Shown here: piece after piece, positions 9,845 through 18,593 of the stretch | How positions within the stretch are numbered: the stretch's first letter is position 1 | Layout: every line of letters starts with the position of its first letter | Assembly (NCBI RefSeq): GCF_001940235.1 | Contig: NZ_MJIE01000001.1 | Location: forward strand, 2,170,001-2,234,000 | Origin: Hornefia porci | Lineage (GTDB): Bacteria > Bacillota > Clostridia > Peptostreptococcales > Anaerovoracaceae | Reading direction: 5' to 3' | DNA length: 64,000 nucleotides | Made by a program: the position numbers and the translations under genes | Notes under the pieces: model-generated | The model's input: the letters and a program-made list of their open reading frames with translations, nothing else | Databases searched by the model: none | Told to the model about the DNA's origin: nothing

Positions 9845-11383
9845 ATGAGAACGGCTTTCGCGAAAGGCTTTAACAAAATATTCAACCGGCTGACCATTAC
9901 AGTGGCGATCATCATCGTACAGTGCGTCTATCTGGCGATCCTCTTTTTCCAGCTGACGCAGTACGCGAGCTGGATTGAAGTCGGATTCCGCGTGCTGTCT
10001 GTCTTTGTCGCGGTGTACATCATATGGAGAGATTACAATCCGGCCTATAAAATAGGCTGGATCGTTTTGATTGCGGTTCTGCCGGCGATGGGTGCGGTGC
10101 TCTATCTTCTGTTCGGGAACAAAAGACCCTCCCGCAGCCTCAAGAGGCGGCTGTATCCACTGGAAAAACTGCATCGCGAGGATCTGAAGCAGGAGGAGAA
10201 CATCCGGATGACCGGCATCGACGAGCGGCTGCAGCGGACGGTGGAGTACGTGGCGGAGAAAGGCCCGTATCCGGCATGGCTCCATACCGCCACCCGCTAC
10301 TATGAAGTGGGCGACAAGCTGTTTGACGATATGCTGGAGGATTTGAAGAAGGCGGAGCACTATATTTTCCTGGAGTATTTCATCATCGAGAGGGGGCGGC
10401 TCTGGGACCAGATCTTCGCGATACTGAAGGAAAAAGCGGCGGAGGGTCTGGATGTCCGGGTGATTTATGACGACATCGGTTCCATCAACAAGCTGCCGCG
10501 GCATTTTGCCCATGAACTGACCGCCAGCGGCATCCGGGTACAGGCGTTCAATCCGATGCGGCCCTTTGTATCTCTGGTCTACAACAACAGAGACCACCGC
10601 AAGATCTGCGTTATCGACGGCTACATCGGATACAACGGAGGCGCGAACATCGCAGACGAATACGCCAACATCATCGTCCGGTTCGGTCACTGGAAGGACT
10701 CGGGGGTGCGCCTCTGCGGCGAAGCGGTGTGGAACTACACCGTGATGTTCCTCAATATGTGGAACGCTTTCCGGCCGGAGGACGTGGAATATGATTTGTT
10801 CAGGCCACATGTATGGCACCCGGAGGAATTCCCCTCCGACGGTATCGTGCAGCCGTTTTCCGATACGCCGCTGGACGACGAAAATCTGGGCGAGAATGTC
10901 TATATGGAGATTGTGAACCAGGCCCGGGACTACGTGTTCATCTACACCCCCTACCTCGTTCCGGATAACGAGATGATCACGGCGCTGACGCTGGCGGCCA
11001 AGAGGGGCGTGGATGTGCGTCTTGTGACGCCGGGGATCCCGGACAAGAAGATGATCTACGACCTGACGCGCTCGCATTACAAAACCCTTCTAGAGGCAGG
11101 CGTCCGCATTTATGAGTACACGCCGGGGTTCATTCACGCCAAGAGCTTTGTCAGCGACGACCGCATCGCCTGTGTGGGGACGATTAACATTGACTACAGA
11201 AGTCTGTATCTGCATTTCGAGTGCGGCACACTGCTCATTGATAACAGCTCCATCATGGATCTCCGCAGCGACGCGATTACCACGTTCGGCCGCAGTCACG
11301 AGATTACGTTGGACAACATGAAAACGCATTTCTTCAGGATGCTCGTGGCGGCGCTGCTGCGGGTAATCAGCCCGGTGCTGTGA
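9845..11383 (+). CDS. cls: Cardiolipin synthase (phospholipase D superfamily)
   Basis: The protein has 512 residues. Two N-terminal membrane helices (about residues 17-60) are followed by a membrane-facing PLDNc-type hairpin and two HKD motifs. The first is DHRKICVIDGYIGYNGGAN, a variant reading H-R-K, and the second is HAKSFVSDDRIACVGTINID. Together these form the catalytic pair that condenses two phosphatidylglycerols, or PG with another phospholipid, to cardiolipin. Length and order match bacterial Cls. GGAAG lies upstream of the ATG. It is probably in the same unit as the TIGR00300-like gene (35-base gap) and the downstream PLP enzyme (13-base gap). Confidence 0.93.
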   Translation: MRTAFAKGFNKIFNRLTITVAIIIVQCVYLAILFFQLTQYASWIEVGFRVLSVFVAVYIIWRDYNPAYKIGWIVLIAVLPAMGAVLYLLFGNKRPSRSLKRRLYPLEKLHREDLKQEENIRMTGIDERLQRTVEYVAEKGPYPAWLHTATRYYEVGDKLFDDMLEDLKKAEHYIFLEYFIIERGRLWDQIFAILKEKAAEGLDVRVIYDDIGSINKLPRHFAHELTASGIRVQAFNPMRPFVSLVYNNRDHRKICVIDGYIGYNGGANIADEYANIIVRFGHWKDSGVRLCGEAVWNYTVMFLNMWNAFRPEDVEYDLFRPHVWHPEEFPSDGIVQPFSDTPLDDENLGENVYMEIVNQARDYVFIYTPYLVPDNEMITALTLAAKRGVDVRLVTPGIPDKKMIYDLTRSHYKTLLEAGVRIYEYTPGFIHAKSFVSDDRIACVGTINIDYRSLYLHFECGTLLIDNSSIMDLRSDAITTFGRSHEITLDNMKTHFFRMLVAALLRVISPVL

Positions 11384-11396
11384 GGAAGGAGAGCTT

Positions 11397-12896
11397 ATGA
11401 GGAACAAAGAACAGCTGACCGGTTTTCTGCTCGACCATGCGGCACAGAGAACCGTGTCCTTTCATATGCCTGGACACAAGGGAAGCGGTCTGTACCGCCG
11501 CTTCGGCTACGACGGGTTTCTGAATCAGATGATGGACTGTGATATCACGGAGATTCCGGGGGCGGACAATCTGTTTCAGCCGGAGGGAGTTCTGCGGAGC
11601 ACCATGGACCGGTACCGGCGCCTGTACGACAGCCGTGAATCCTATCTGCTTGTCAACGGGTCCAGCTGCGGCCTCGTCGCCGCGGTGATGGCCTCCGTTC
11701 CGGCCGGCGGGCGCCTGATACTGGCGCGTAACTGCCACAAGGCGGTGTACAACGCGCTGTCTCTGGCCGGGGCGCAGCCGGTCTACGCGTTTCCCGAAAT
11801 GCTGCCGGAATACGGAATTACCGGAGAGATCCGGCCGGAGGAAGTCCGCCGCTGCGTCGCCGCCGCGCCGGACGTTTCGGCTGTGCTGATTCCCAGTCCG
11901 AATTATTACGGGATATGCAGTGATATTTCAGCTATTGCAGAAATCGTTCACGATGCGGGAATGACCCTGATTGTGGATCAGGCGCACGGAGCGCACCTGA
12001 AATTCTTTGACGAAAACCGCAGAGCCGACGGACGTTGTCTAATGGCCGCGGAAAATCTGGGGGCGGACATCGTCATCAACAGCATTCACAAAACGCTGGC
12101 GGCTTTCACGGAGGCGGCGCTCTGCAATGTGATGAGCGACAGGGTGGATTCTGACGAGCTGGAAGACGCCCTGCAGAAGATGGAAAGCACCAGCCCTTCT
12201 TATCTGCTGATGGCGTCGCTGGATATCAACGCAGATCTGCTGGAAAAGCACGGCGGGGAACTGGTGGATGACTGGCGGAAGGAACTAGAGCTGTTTTATG
12301 ACAGAGCAGTTTCCATCGACGGCCTGCGGGTCATGACCCATTCCCGGCTGGATGATTCCAAAATCAATCTCGATATGAGCCGGCGGGGGCTGAACGGGTA
12401 TGAGCTTGAACAGGAACTGCGGAAAAGGGGAATACTGGCGGAGCTGATCACGGGAAACCTTGTGATGTGCATGAGCGGGATCGGAAACAGACGAAACGAC
12501 TACGAGCGGCTCTATGAGGCGCTGCGGGAAATTGCAGAGCCCGAAAACGCCGCAGCGCCCGCCTGCGACAGGGCAGAGCCCGAAAACGCTGCAGCGCGCG
12601 CCTGCGACGAAGACGAAACGGAGCGGCGGAACGGGATGGCGGTCGAAGCGCCGCCATGGCCGGACCAGTCCTTTGTTCTCCACCCTGTTCCGCGCAAAAG
12701 AGTCAGAACGCCGATTGACGATGCGGCAGGACGGGTCTGCGCTCAGGCGATTATCCCTTATCCTCCCGGAATCCCCGTGATCTGTCCGGGAGAGGAAATT
12801 ACAGAAGAGATCGTGACATATGCGAAAACGCTCCGGGCGCTGGGGCAGAATGTCATGGGAATTGACGGTGACGGCTGTGTCCTGGTAGGCGTATGA
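11397..12896 (+). CDS. Orn/Lys/Arg decarboxylase-family PLP enzyme (group III-like)
   Basis: The protein has 499 residues. It is a fold-type I PLP enzyme with FHMPGHKGSG near the N-terminus, NGSSCGLVAAVMASV (PLP phosphate region), LIVDQAHGAHLKF (Asp binding the pyridine nitrogen, His) and INSIHKTLAAFTEAA (Schiff-base Lys). The short C-terminal Orn/Lys/Arg decarboxylase domain holds IIPYPPGIPVICPGEEI. This matches the SpeA/YaaO-like group that decarboxylates arginine, lysine or ornithine, though the substrate cannot be read from sequence. Odd point: residues about 380-405 hold a 13-residue in-frame tandem duplication (AEPENAAA...) forming an Ala/Pro-rich linker between the catalytic and C-terminal domains. 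Confidence 0.85.
   Translation: MRNKEQLTGFLLDHAAQRTVSFHMPGHKGSGLYRRFGYDGFLNQMMDCDITEIPGADNLFQPEGVLRSTMDRYRRLYDSRESYLLVNGSSCGLVAAVMASVPAGGRLILARNCHKAVYNALSLAGAQPVYAFPEMLPEYGITGEIRPEEVRRCVAAAPDVSAVLIPSPNYYGICSDISAIAEIVHDAGMTLIVDQAHGAHLKFFDENRRADGRCLMAAENLGADIVINSIHKTLAAFTEAALCNVMSDRVDSDELEDALQKMESTSPSYLLMASLDINADLLEKHGGELVDDWRKELELFYDRAVSIDGLRVMTHSRLDDSKINLDMSRRGLNGYELEQELRKRGILAELITGNLVMCMSGIGNRRNDYERLYEALREIAEPENAAAPACDRAEPENAAARACDEDETERRNGMAVEAPPWPDQSFVLHPVPRKRVRTPIDDAAGRVCAQAIIPYPPGIPVICPGEEITEEIVTYAKTLRALGQNVMGIDGDGCVLVGV
12534..12611 (+). repeat. 39-bp in-frame tandem duplication inside the decarboxylase-like gene
   Basis: There are two adjacent 39-base units (12534-12572 and 12573-12611) that differ at a handful of positions. 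Each encodes AEPENAAA-x-ACD-x. It lengthens a linker and keeps the reading frame. Confidence 0.85.
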
Positions 12897-13072
12897 TAAG
12901 GCAGGCTTATCTTCTGCGCCGCAACTGATAAGGACGCGTTCTGAGGCAGCCGCGCAGTCCTTGCAAACAGAGGGGTGCGGCGAAAGTGAACCAATTTTGT
13001 ACGGGGATGTATTTTGTATTTTTTTGTGATGAAAATGTGTATTTTTTTAGTGCTTTTTGTCACTCATAGGTG

Positions 13073-13078
13073 TATAAT
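13073..13078 (+). promoter_or_regulatory. Candidate -10 box for the rnf operon
   Basis: TATAAT lies 60 bases upstream of rnfC in an AT-rich tract (13010-13110). No good -35 hexamer sits 16-18 bases upstream, so either an activator is needed or this is not the true promoter. A small GATAAG/CTTATC hairpin (12897-12912) follows the upstream gene. I saw nothing else in 12897-13137. Confidence 0.35.
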
Positions 13079-13137
13079 GATACCCGTATGATTATAAGGA
13101 ATAATTTAAATTACTATTTAGAAAGGAAGGTTTCAAT

Positions 13138-14454
13138 ATGAGTTCTAATGCAAAGCATTTGCATAGCATCGATGCCGGTCATTACAAGAACACCGCCGGC
13201 TGTGAAACCGAAGTGATGCCGATTCCGGACATCGTCAAGATTTCGATGTCCCAGAACATCGGCGCGCCATGTAAGCCTCTCGTGAAAAAGGGCGACGAGG
13301 TCAAGGTGGGGCAGGTCATCGGTGACACGGATGCTTTTGTGAGTGTACCTGTTCATGCCAGTGTTTCAGGCACGGTTACCGGCATTGAAACACAGCGCAA
13401 CGCCATGGGCGGAATGGATACTCTGGTAGTGATCGAGCCGGACAAGAAGCAGGAACTGTCCGATGAGATCAAGGTTCCGGAGATCACGGACATGGACAGC
13501 TTTGTGGCCGCGGTCAGAGCCAGCGGTCTCGTCGGTCTGGGAGGCGCGTCCTTCCCGACGCACATCAAGTTCAATCCTAAGAACAAAGATGAGGTGGACA
13601 CTTTCATCATTAACGGTGCGGAGTGCGAGCCTTTTATCACGTCTGACCACAGAACGATGCTGGAGGATACACAGAACGTCATCGACGGCGCACTGGAAAT
13701 CATGAAGTATCTGGAGACAAGCCAGGGCTACATCGCCATTGAGGAGAACAAGCCCGATGCTATCGCATTGTTCGATAAGATGATCGCGGAACAGGGGATT
13801 ACCAACCTGAAGACGTTCAAGCTGCAGGCCCGCTATCCCAAGGGCGCAGAGCGCGTACTGATCTATGAGGTCACCGGTAAGGAATGTCCTGCGGGAGTTC
13901 TGCCGGCAGACCTGGGCGTAATCGTTTCCAACGTCACATCCGTCGCTTTCTTCGGACAGTATCTGAAGGACGGCATTCCTCTCATCAAGAAGAGAATGAC
14001 GGTGGACGGAGATGCGGTGAAAACACCGAAGAACATCATCGCTCCTATTGGAACACAGATTCATGACGTCATCGAATTCTGCGGCGGTTATAAAACTGCG
14101 CCGAAGAAGATCCTGATGGGCGGACCGATGATGGGCAGAGCGATCTTCTCAGATCAGATGCCTATCGTCAAGAACAATAACGCTATTCTGGCCTTCTCTG
14201 AGGAGCAGGCTTATATCCCGGAAGAAACCGCGTGCATCAACTGCGGAAGATGCCATCAGGCGTGCCCGTTCAATCTGCTTCCTACCGGACTGGCAGAAGC
14301 GTATGAAAATCATGACGCGCAGATGCTTTCTGACCTGCAGGTAATGCAGTGCATGGAATGCGGCAGCTGTTCCTTCGTATGTCCCGCGAGAAGACCGCTG
14401 GCCTTCATGAACAAGCTGGGCAAAGGTATTGTAAAGGAGGCTGGAATCAAATAA
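13138..14454 (+). CDS. rnfC: Rnf complex subunit RnfC
   Basis: The protein has 438 residues. It is the peripheral NADH/flavin and Fe-S subunit of the ferredoxin:NAD+ oxidoreductase. It has an N-terminal RnfC barrel-sandwich domain (VKKGDEVKVGQVIGD) and a Complex1_51K-like nucleotide/FMN domain (GLGGASFPTHIKF, INGAECEPFITSDHR). Two 4Fe-4S motifs lie near residues 366-376 (CINCGRCHQACPFN) and 404-414 (CMECGSCSFVCPA). It is a short Clostridia-type version without the long C-terminal repeats of proteobacterial RnfC. GAAAGGAAGG precedes the ATG. It is first in the order rnfC-D-G-E-A-B, as in Acetobacterium and other Clostridia, and its stop overlaps the rnfD start (TAATG). Confidence 0.96.
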   Translation: MSSNAKHLHSIDAGHYKNTAGCETEVMPIPDIVKISMSQNIGAPCKPLVKKGDEVKVGQVIGDTDAFVSVPVHASVSGTVTGIETQRNAMGGMDTLVVIEPDKKQELSDEIKVPEITDMDSFVAAVRASGLVGLGGASFPTHIKFNPKNKDEVDTFIINGAECEPFITSDHRTMLEDTQNVIDGALEIMKYLETSQGYIAIEENKPDAIALFDKMIAEQGITNLKTFKLQARYPKGAERVLIYEVTGKECPAGVLPADLGVIVSNVTSVAFFGQYLKDGIPLIKKRMTVDGDAVKTPKNIIAPIGTQIHDVIEFCGGYKTAPKKILMGGPMMGRAIFSDQMPIVKNNNAILAFSEEQAYIPEETACINCGRCHQACPFNLLPTGLAEAYENHDAQMLSDLQVMQCMECGSCSFVCPARRPLAFMNKLGKGIVKEAGIK

Positions 14455-15461
14455 TGGATAAGAACTATTACAACAATCTGACGGTATCCTCCTCACCGCA
14501 TCTGGTGACGACGCTGGATACACAGAAGACGATGCTGATGGTCCTCATCGCGCTGGTGCCATCCTTCATTATGAGTATCGTCGTCTTCGGCGCCCGTCCG
14601 ATCGCACTGACCGCGGTCTGCGCGATCTCAGCCGTATTCTTCGAATGGGCGTACAACAAGTTAATGAAGAAGCCGGATACTGTGAGCGATCTGAGCGCCT
14701 GCGTCACAGGCGTGATTCTGGCGATGAACCTTCCTTCCAGCTTTCCCTTCTGGATGGCGATTATCGGAACCTTTGTCTCCATCGTCGTCGTGAAGTGCAT
14801 GTTCGGCGGACTGGGCAGAAACATCGCGAACCCGGCTATCGTAGGCCGTATCGTCCTGCTTTTGTCCTTCACAACGCAGATGACGACCTGGCCGGTAACC
14901 CGTATGGACAACACTGACGCCACCACAGGCGCGACGGCTCTGGGAATCCTCAGTGAAGTCGCCAAGGGCAAGCAGGAAGTGTCCACCCTTCCGGATAATC
15001 TGTCCCTGTTCCTGGGAACCTGCGGAGGTTCCATGGGCGAGGTCAGTGCGATCGCGATTCTCATCGGAGGCGCGTTCCTGATCTGGAAGAAGATCATCTC
15101 GCCGATTATTCCGGTGTCCTTCATCGCAACCGTCTTTGTGTTCTCGCTGATCTACTACGCGATTGTCGGCGGCGACTACAATGCGTTCAATATGGCGATT
15201 TTCCATGTGTGCGCCGGCGGAGTCATGTTCGGAGCGTTCTTCTGCGCGACGGATTATGTGACGTCCCCGATCATGTCCAAGGGTAAGCTTATCTTCGGTA
15301 TCGGCTGCGGCGTGGTCACTATGGTCATCCGTATCTGGTGCGCATATCCGGAGGGCGTTTCCTTCGCGATTCTGTTCATGAACATGCTGACGCCGCTGAT
15401 CGACAGCAGGGTCATCCGGAGCTACTACTGCAAGGGAGGTGCAAAGAAAGATGAAAAGTAA
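14454..15461 (+). CDS. rnfD: Rnf complex subunit RnfD
   Basis: The protein has 335 residues and is an integral membrane flavoprotein of the Rnf ion pump. Several hydrophobic helices are visible (LMVLIALVPSFIMSIVVFGA, FPFWMAIIGTFVSIVVVKCM). A threonine FMN-attachment motif (TTGATALG) lies around residue 158 in the loop exposed outside the membrane. ATG 14454 is chosen because AAGGAGG at 14434-14440 is suitably placed and the N-terminus MDKNYYNNLTVSSSPH is typical of RnfD. The frame is open further upstream inside rnfC. ApbE at 21962 is the expected flavin transferase. Confidence 0.95.
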   Translation: MDKNYYNNLTVSSSPHLVTTLDTQKTMLMVLIALVPSFIMSIVVFGARPIALTAVCAISAVFFEWAYNKLMKKPDTVSDLSACVTGVILAMNLPSSFPFWMAIIGTFVSIVVVKCMFGGLGRNIANPAIVGRIVLLLSFTTQMTTWPVTRMDNTDATTGATALGILSEVAKGKQEVSTLPDNLSLFLGTCGGSMGEVSAIAILIGGAFLIWKKIISPIIPVSFIATVFVFSLIYYAIVGGDYNAFNMAIFHVCAGGVMFGAFFCATDYVTSPIMSKGKLIFGIGCGVVTMVIRIWCAYPEGVSFAILFMNMLTPLIDSRVIRSYYCKGGAKKDEK

Positions 15462-16023
15462 CACATTTAAAGAATACATTGCACCGATCGTCGTACTGGT
15501 TTGCATCTGTCTCGTTATCACCGCGGCGCTGGCTGTGGTCTACGGCGTCACCAAACCGATCATCGACACGAACTCCAGAGCAAAAGCAGACGCGACGAGA
15601 GGAGCGCTGCTCCCCGCGGCAGAAAAGCAGTTTGTCGAATACAAAGGCAAGCTGGTCAGCCACAGCGGAGACGGCGTGGCTGTGACAGAATGCTACACAG
15701 CGAAGAACGAAAGCGGAATGGTATGCACTGTTGAGAGCAAATCCTTCGGCGGCACGCTGACCATGATGGTAGGCGTTGACAACAAAGGCGAGGTCACAGG
15801 CGTTGAGGTGACAAACCATTCAGATACGCCGGGACTGGGAACCAAAGACTTTGAGCCCTCTTACCTGAAGCAGTATAAAGGGCTGACAAAGCTGAATTCC
15901 ACATCCGTCAAGGATGACGGTCAGATCAAATACATCAGCGGAGCTTCCGTATCCGGAAGTGCGGTCCACTACGGTGTATACGCCGCGTTAGAGCAATATA
16001 AGACCATGGGAGGTGTGAAGTAA
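15451..16023 (+). CDS. rnfG: Rnf complex subunit RnfG
   Basis: The protein has 190 residues. One N-terminal membrane helix (VVLVCICLVITAALAVVYGV) is followed by an extracytoplasmic FMN-binding domain. GVEVTNHSDTPGLGTKDFEP is characteristic of RnfG/NqrC. The flavinylation site reads SGASVSGSAV at about residues 170-179, so the residue that normally carries FMN (Thr in SGAT) is Ser here. ATG 15451 is preferred over the in-frame GTG 15439 because GGGAGGT at 15434-15440 fits 15451. It overlaps rnfD by 11 bases and its TAA overlaps the rnfE start. Confidence 0.94.
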   Translation: MKSNTFKEYIAPIVVLVCICLVITAALAVVYGVTKPIIDTNSRAKADATRGALLPAAEKQFVEYKGKLVSHSGDGVAVTECYTAKNESGMVCTVESKSFGGTLTMMVGVDNKGEVTGVEVTNHSDTPGLGTKDFEPSYLKQYKGLTKLNSTSVKDDGQIKYISGASVSGSAVHYGVYAALEQYKTMGGVK

Positions 16024-16721
16024 TGGAAAAGAAAAGCAGACTTAGCATCCTGACCAACGGTATTATCAAAGAAAACCCGGTACTCGTGCTGGTCCTCGGA
16101 ACCTGTCCGACACTGGCCGTTACCACATCTGTAAGCAACGGCGTTGGAATGGGCGTTTCCGCGATGGCGGTTCTGATCTGCTCCAACATCGTAATCTCAC
16201 TGCTGAGAAACATCATTCCGGACAAGGTAAGAATCCCGTGCTACATCGTAGTTATCGCCGGATTCGTAACAGTCGTCCAGCTGCTGCTGCAGGCCTATGT
16301 GCCGGCGCTGTATTCCTCGCTGGGACTGTTCATACCGCTGATCGTAGTAAACTGCATCATCCTCGGCCGCGCCGAGATGTTCGCCAACAAAAACTCCGTT
16401 CTGGATTCCGCACTTGACGGAATCGGAATGGGCATCGGATTCACCTTCGCGCTGTTCCTGATGGGCTCCTTCCGTGAGATCCTGGGTTCCGGCACATGGC
16501 TTGGATTCCATGTACTGGACAAGTTCATCCCGGGCATGGGAATTTTCAACCTGGCACCGGGCGGATTCTTCGCGTTTGCGGTCGTCATGGCGCTGGTGAC
16601 CTACCTGGCGAAAGACAAGAGCAAGATCAGAAAAGACTTCGGCTGCGCGGGCTGCGCAATGGAGGGTCTCTGCTCGGATGAAAAAAAAGCAAATAGAGAG
16701 AAAGGAGAGGTGGCATGCTAG
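16023..16721 (+). CDS. rnfE: Rnf complex subunit RnfE
   Basis: The protein has 232 residues and is a membrane subunit of the NqrD/RnfE family. It begins SRLSILTNGIIKENPVLVLV and contains LGTCPTLAVTTSVSNGVGMG, the half-helix segment that carries the conserved Cys of the membrane 2Fe-2S centre in this family. Further helices are IPLIVVNCIILGRAEMFA and GMGIGFTFALFLMGSFREIL. The C-terminus is a Cys-containing Lys-rich cytoplasmic tail (FGCAGCAMEGLC), longer than in many homologues. It shares the TAATG junction with rnfG and overlaps rnfA by 7 bases. Confidence 0.95.
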   Translation: MEKKSRLSILTNGIIKENPVLVLVLGTCPTLAVTTSVSNGVGMGVSAMAVLICSNIVISLLRNIIPDKVRIPCYIVVIAGFVTVVQLLLQAYVPALYSSLGLFIPLIVVNCIILGRAEMFANKNSVLDSALDGIGMGIGFTFALFLMGSFREILGSGTWLGFHVLDKFIPGMGIFNLAPGGFFAFAVVMALVTYLAKDKSKIRKDFGCAGCAMEGLCSDEKKANREKGEVAC

Positions 16722-17296
16722 CAAATATCGGCGTAATCATTCTCAGCATGGTGCTGGTTAACAACTACCCACTGGCACAGTTCCTCGGTATCTGTCCTTT
16801 CCTGGGTGTTTCAAAGGAACTGGATTCGGCAAAGGGTATGGGAATCGCGGTAACCTTCGTCATGGTGCTGGCAACCGCGGCCACCTGGCCGATCATGCAG
16901 CTCCTGAACAAATTTGAGATCGGCTATCTGCAGACGATTGTATTCATTCTGGTCATCGCTGCGCTGGTGCAGCTGGTGGAAATGTTCATGAAGAAGAGCA
17001 TGCCGGCTCTGTATAAGTCCCTCGGCGTATTCCTTCCTCTGATCACGACGAACTGCGCCGTACTGGGCGTCTGCATCTCCGTCATCGATGATGGATACAA
17101 CTACATTGAGGCTCTGGTCTGCGCGTTCGGCGCGGGAATCGGCTTCCTGGTTGCCATGATCATCTTTGCCGGCGTAAGAAGCAGACTGGTCGACCAGAGC
17201 AGAATGCCGGAATCGTTCAGAGGAGTTCCAATCACGTTAATTACTGCTGCGATCCTGTCCCTGAGCTTCATGGGCTTCCAGGGCATGGTGTCTTAA
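16715..17296 (+). CDS. rnfA: Rnf complex subunit RnfA
   Basis: The protein has 193 residues and is the NqrE/RnfA-family partner of RnfE. It has six predicted helices. VNNYPLAQFLGICPFLGVSK and LGVFLPLITTNCAVLGVCI are the pseudo-symmetric Cys-bearing segments that coordinate the intramembrane Fe-S centre. Length matches the family (about 190). GAAAGGAGAGG lies inside the 3' end of rnfE just before the ATG, so translation is coupled. Confidence 0.96.
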   Translation: MLANIGVIILSMVLVNNYPLAQFLGICPFLGVSKELDSAKGMGIAVTFVMVLATAATWPIMQLLNKFEIGYLQTIVFILVIAALVQLVEMFMKKSMPALYKSLGVFLPLITTNCAVLGVCISVIDDGYNYIEALVCAFGAGIGFLVAMIIFAGVRSRLVDQSRMPESFRGVPITLITAAILSLSFMGFQGMVS

Positions 17297-17314
17297 AGAT
17301 TGGAGGAGACCTGA

Positions 17315-18391
17315 ATGGATTTGATAGTAATTGCAATCGTAGTGGTTGTAGCGATCGGTCTTGTGGCCGCCTGCATCCTTAGTTACGCATCGAAGGTGTT
17401 CTATGTGCCCGTCGATGAGCGTGTATCCAAGCTGCGTGAGGAACTGCCCGGCGCGAACTGCGGCGGCTGCGGTTTCGCCGGCTGCGACGACTATGCCAAC
17501 GCGCTTGTGGAGGATCCGGAGCTGTCCATCAACAAATGTCCTGTCGGCGGTGCGGCTGTTGCCGCGAAGCTGGGCGAGATTCTCGGAAAATCCGCAGAAG
17601 CAGGCGAAAAGAAGCTGGCTGTTGTGATGTGCAACGGCACCAGGGATGCGGTCAAGCCGCTCCTGGCCTATAACGACATCAAGACCTGCAAGGCTGCGAA
17701 GAACCTGTTCGGCGGCATGAACGCCTGCCCCTTCGGATGCCTGGGTCTGGGTGACTGCGAGGCGGCGTGCGACTTCGACGCTATCCACATCTGCGACGGC
17801 GTAGCTGTCGTGAACAAAGATGCCTGCGTTGCCTGCGGCGCCTGTGCAAAGGCCTGCCCGAACTCGCTGATCCGGATCAGCCCTGCCAAAAATCTGGTGG
17901 TGGTCAAGTGCCACAACACAGAGAAGGGCGGCGTGGCGCGCAAAGAGTGTTCCAACGCCTGCATCGGATGCATGAAGTGCCAGAAGGTTTGCAAATTCGA
18001 CGCGATCACAGTGGAAAACAACCTGGCTTACATCGACCCCGAGAAATGTAAGAACTGCGGCATGTGTGCCAAAGAGTGCCCCACCGGCGCGATTCATGAC
18101 GAGCGCAAAAAGAAAGCCGCTCCGAAGAAGAGCCCCGAGAAAATCGAAGCTCTGAAGAAGGCCGCCGCCGCAAAGAAAGCTGCCGCGGCTGCGAAGGAAG
18201 CAGGTACTGCGGCCGACAGCACCGACGCGAAGGCGAAGGCTGGCGATACGAAGGCGGATTCTGCGAAGGAAAAGACTCCGGTCAAGGAAGTCAAGGTTGA
18301 AACAACCGTTGAAAAGGCTGAGGAGAAAGCTCCGGAAACCGTCAAAGAGGTTGTGGACGAGTCCGCAGACATCGGTGACGAAAACGTTTAA
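17315..18391 (+). CDS. rnfB: Rnf complex subunit RnfB (polyferredoxin) with Ala/Lys-rich tail
   Basis: The protein has 358 residues and is the electron-input subunit that takes electrons from reduced ferredoxin. An N-terminal membrane helix is followed by an Fe4S domain (ANCGGCGFAGCDDYANAL ... NKCPVGG) and several ferredoxin-type clusters. Visible cluster motifs are CPFGCLGLGDCEAAC, CVACGACAKACPNSLI, CIGCMKCQKVCKF and CKNCGMCAKECPTGAI. The last 90 or so residues are an Ala/Lys/Glu-rich low-complexity extension (KKAAAAKKAAAAAKEAG), absent from short RnfB forms and of unknown role. TTGGAGGAGA precedes the ATG. The operon ends at the terminator at 18423. Confidence 0.95.
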   Translation: MDLIVIAIVVVVAIGLVAACILSYASKVFYVPVDERVSKLREELPGANCGGCGFAGCDDYANALVEDPELSINKCPVGGAAVAAKLGEILGKSAEAGEKKLAVVMCNGTRDAVKPLLAYNDIKTCKAAKNLFGGMNACPFGCLGLGDCEAACDFDAIHICDGVAVVNKDACVACGACAKACPNSLIRISPAKNLVVVKCHNTEKGGVARKECSNACIGCMKCQKVCKFDAITVENNLAYIDPEKCKNCGMCAKECPTGAIHDERKKKAAPKKSPEKIEALKKAAAAKKAAAAAKEAGTAADSTDAKAKAGDTKADSAKEKTPVKEVKVETTVEKAEEKAPETVKEVVDESADIGDENV

Positions 18392-18422
18392 TTGATAACC
18401 TTCCTTATAACCGAAATAAAAG

Positions 18423-18453
18423 GAGATGCGAAAACTGCCGCATCTCTTTTTTT
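18423..18453 (+). terminator. Terminator of the rnf operon
   Basis: GAGATGCG (18423-18430) pairs with CGCATCTC (18439-18446) across an 8-base loop, followed by seven T residues (18447-18453). It lies 31 bases after the rnfB stop. Confidence 0.9.
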
Positions 18454-18471
18454 AATGGTGTGTCGGGCGGC

Positions 18472-18499
18472 TTGCATTATCAGATATCTGTGGTATGAT
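18472..18499 (+). promoter_or_regulatory. Candidate sigma-A promoter for the DUF308 gene
   Basis: TTGCAT (18472-18477), a 16-base spacer and TATGAT (18494-18499) lie about 95 bases upstream of the start codon. Confidence 0.5.
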
Positions 18500-18593
18500 G
18501 AACACAAAGAACAGTCTTAGATCTGCGCATTTAACGTGCTGCGCCGGGCTGATCCTTTGTTCACTGATCATCCCAGAACGACAGGAGGAAGAG

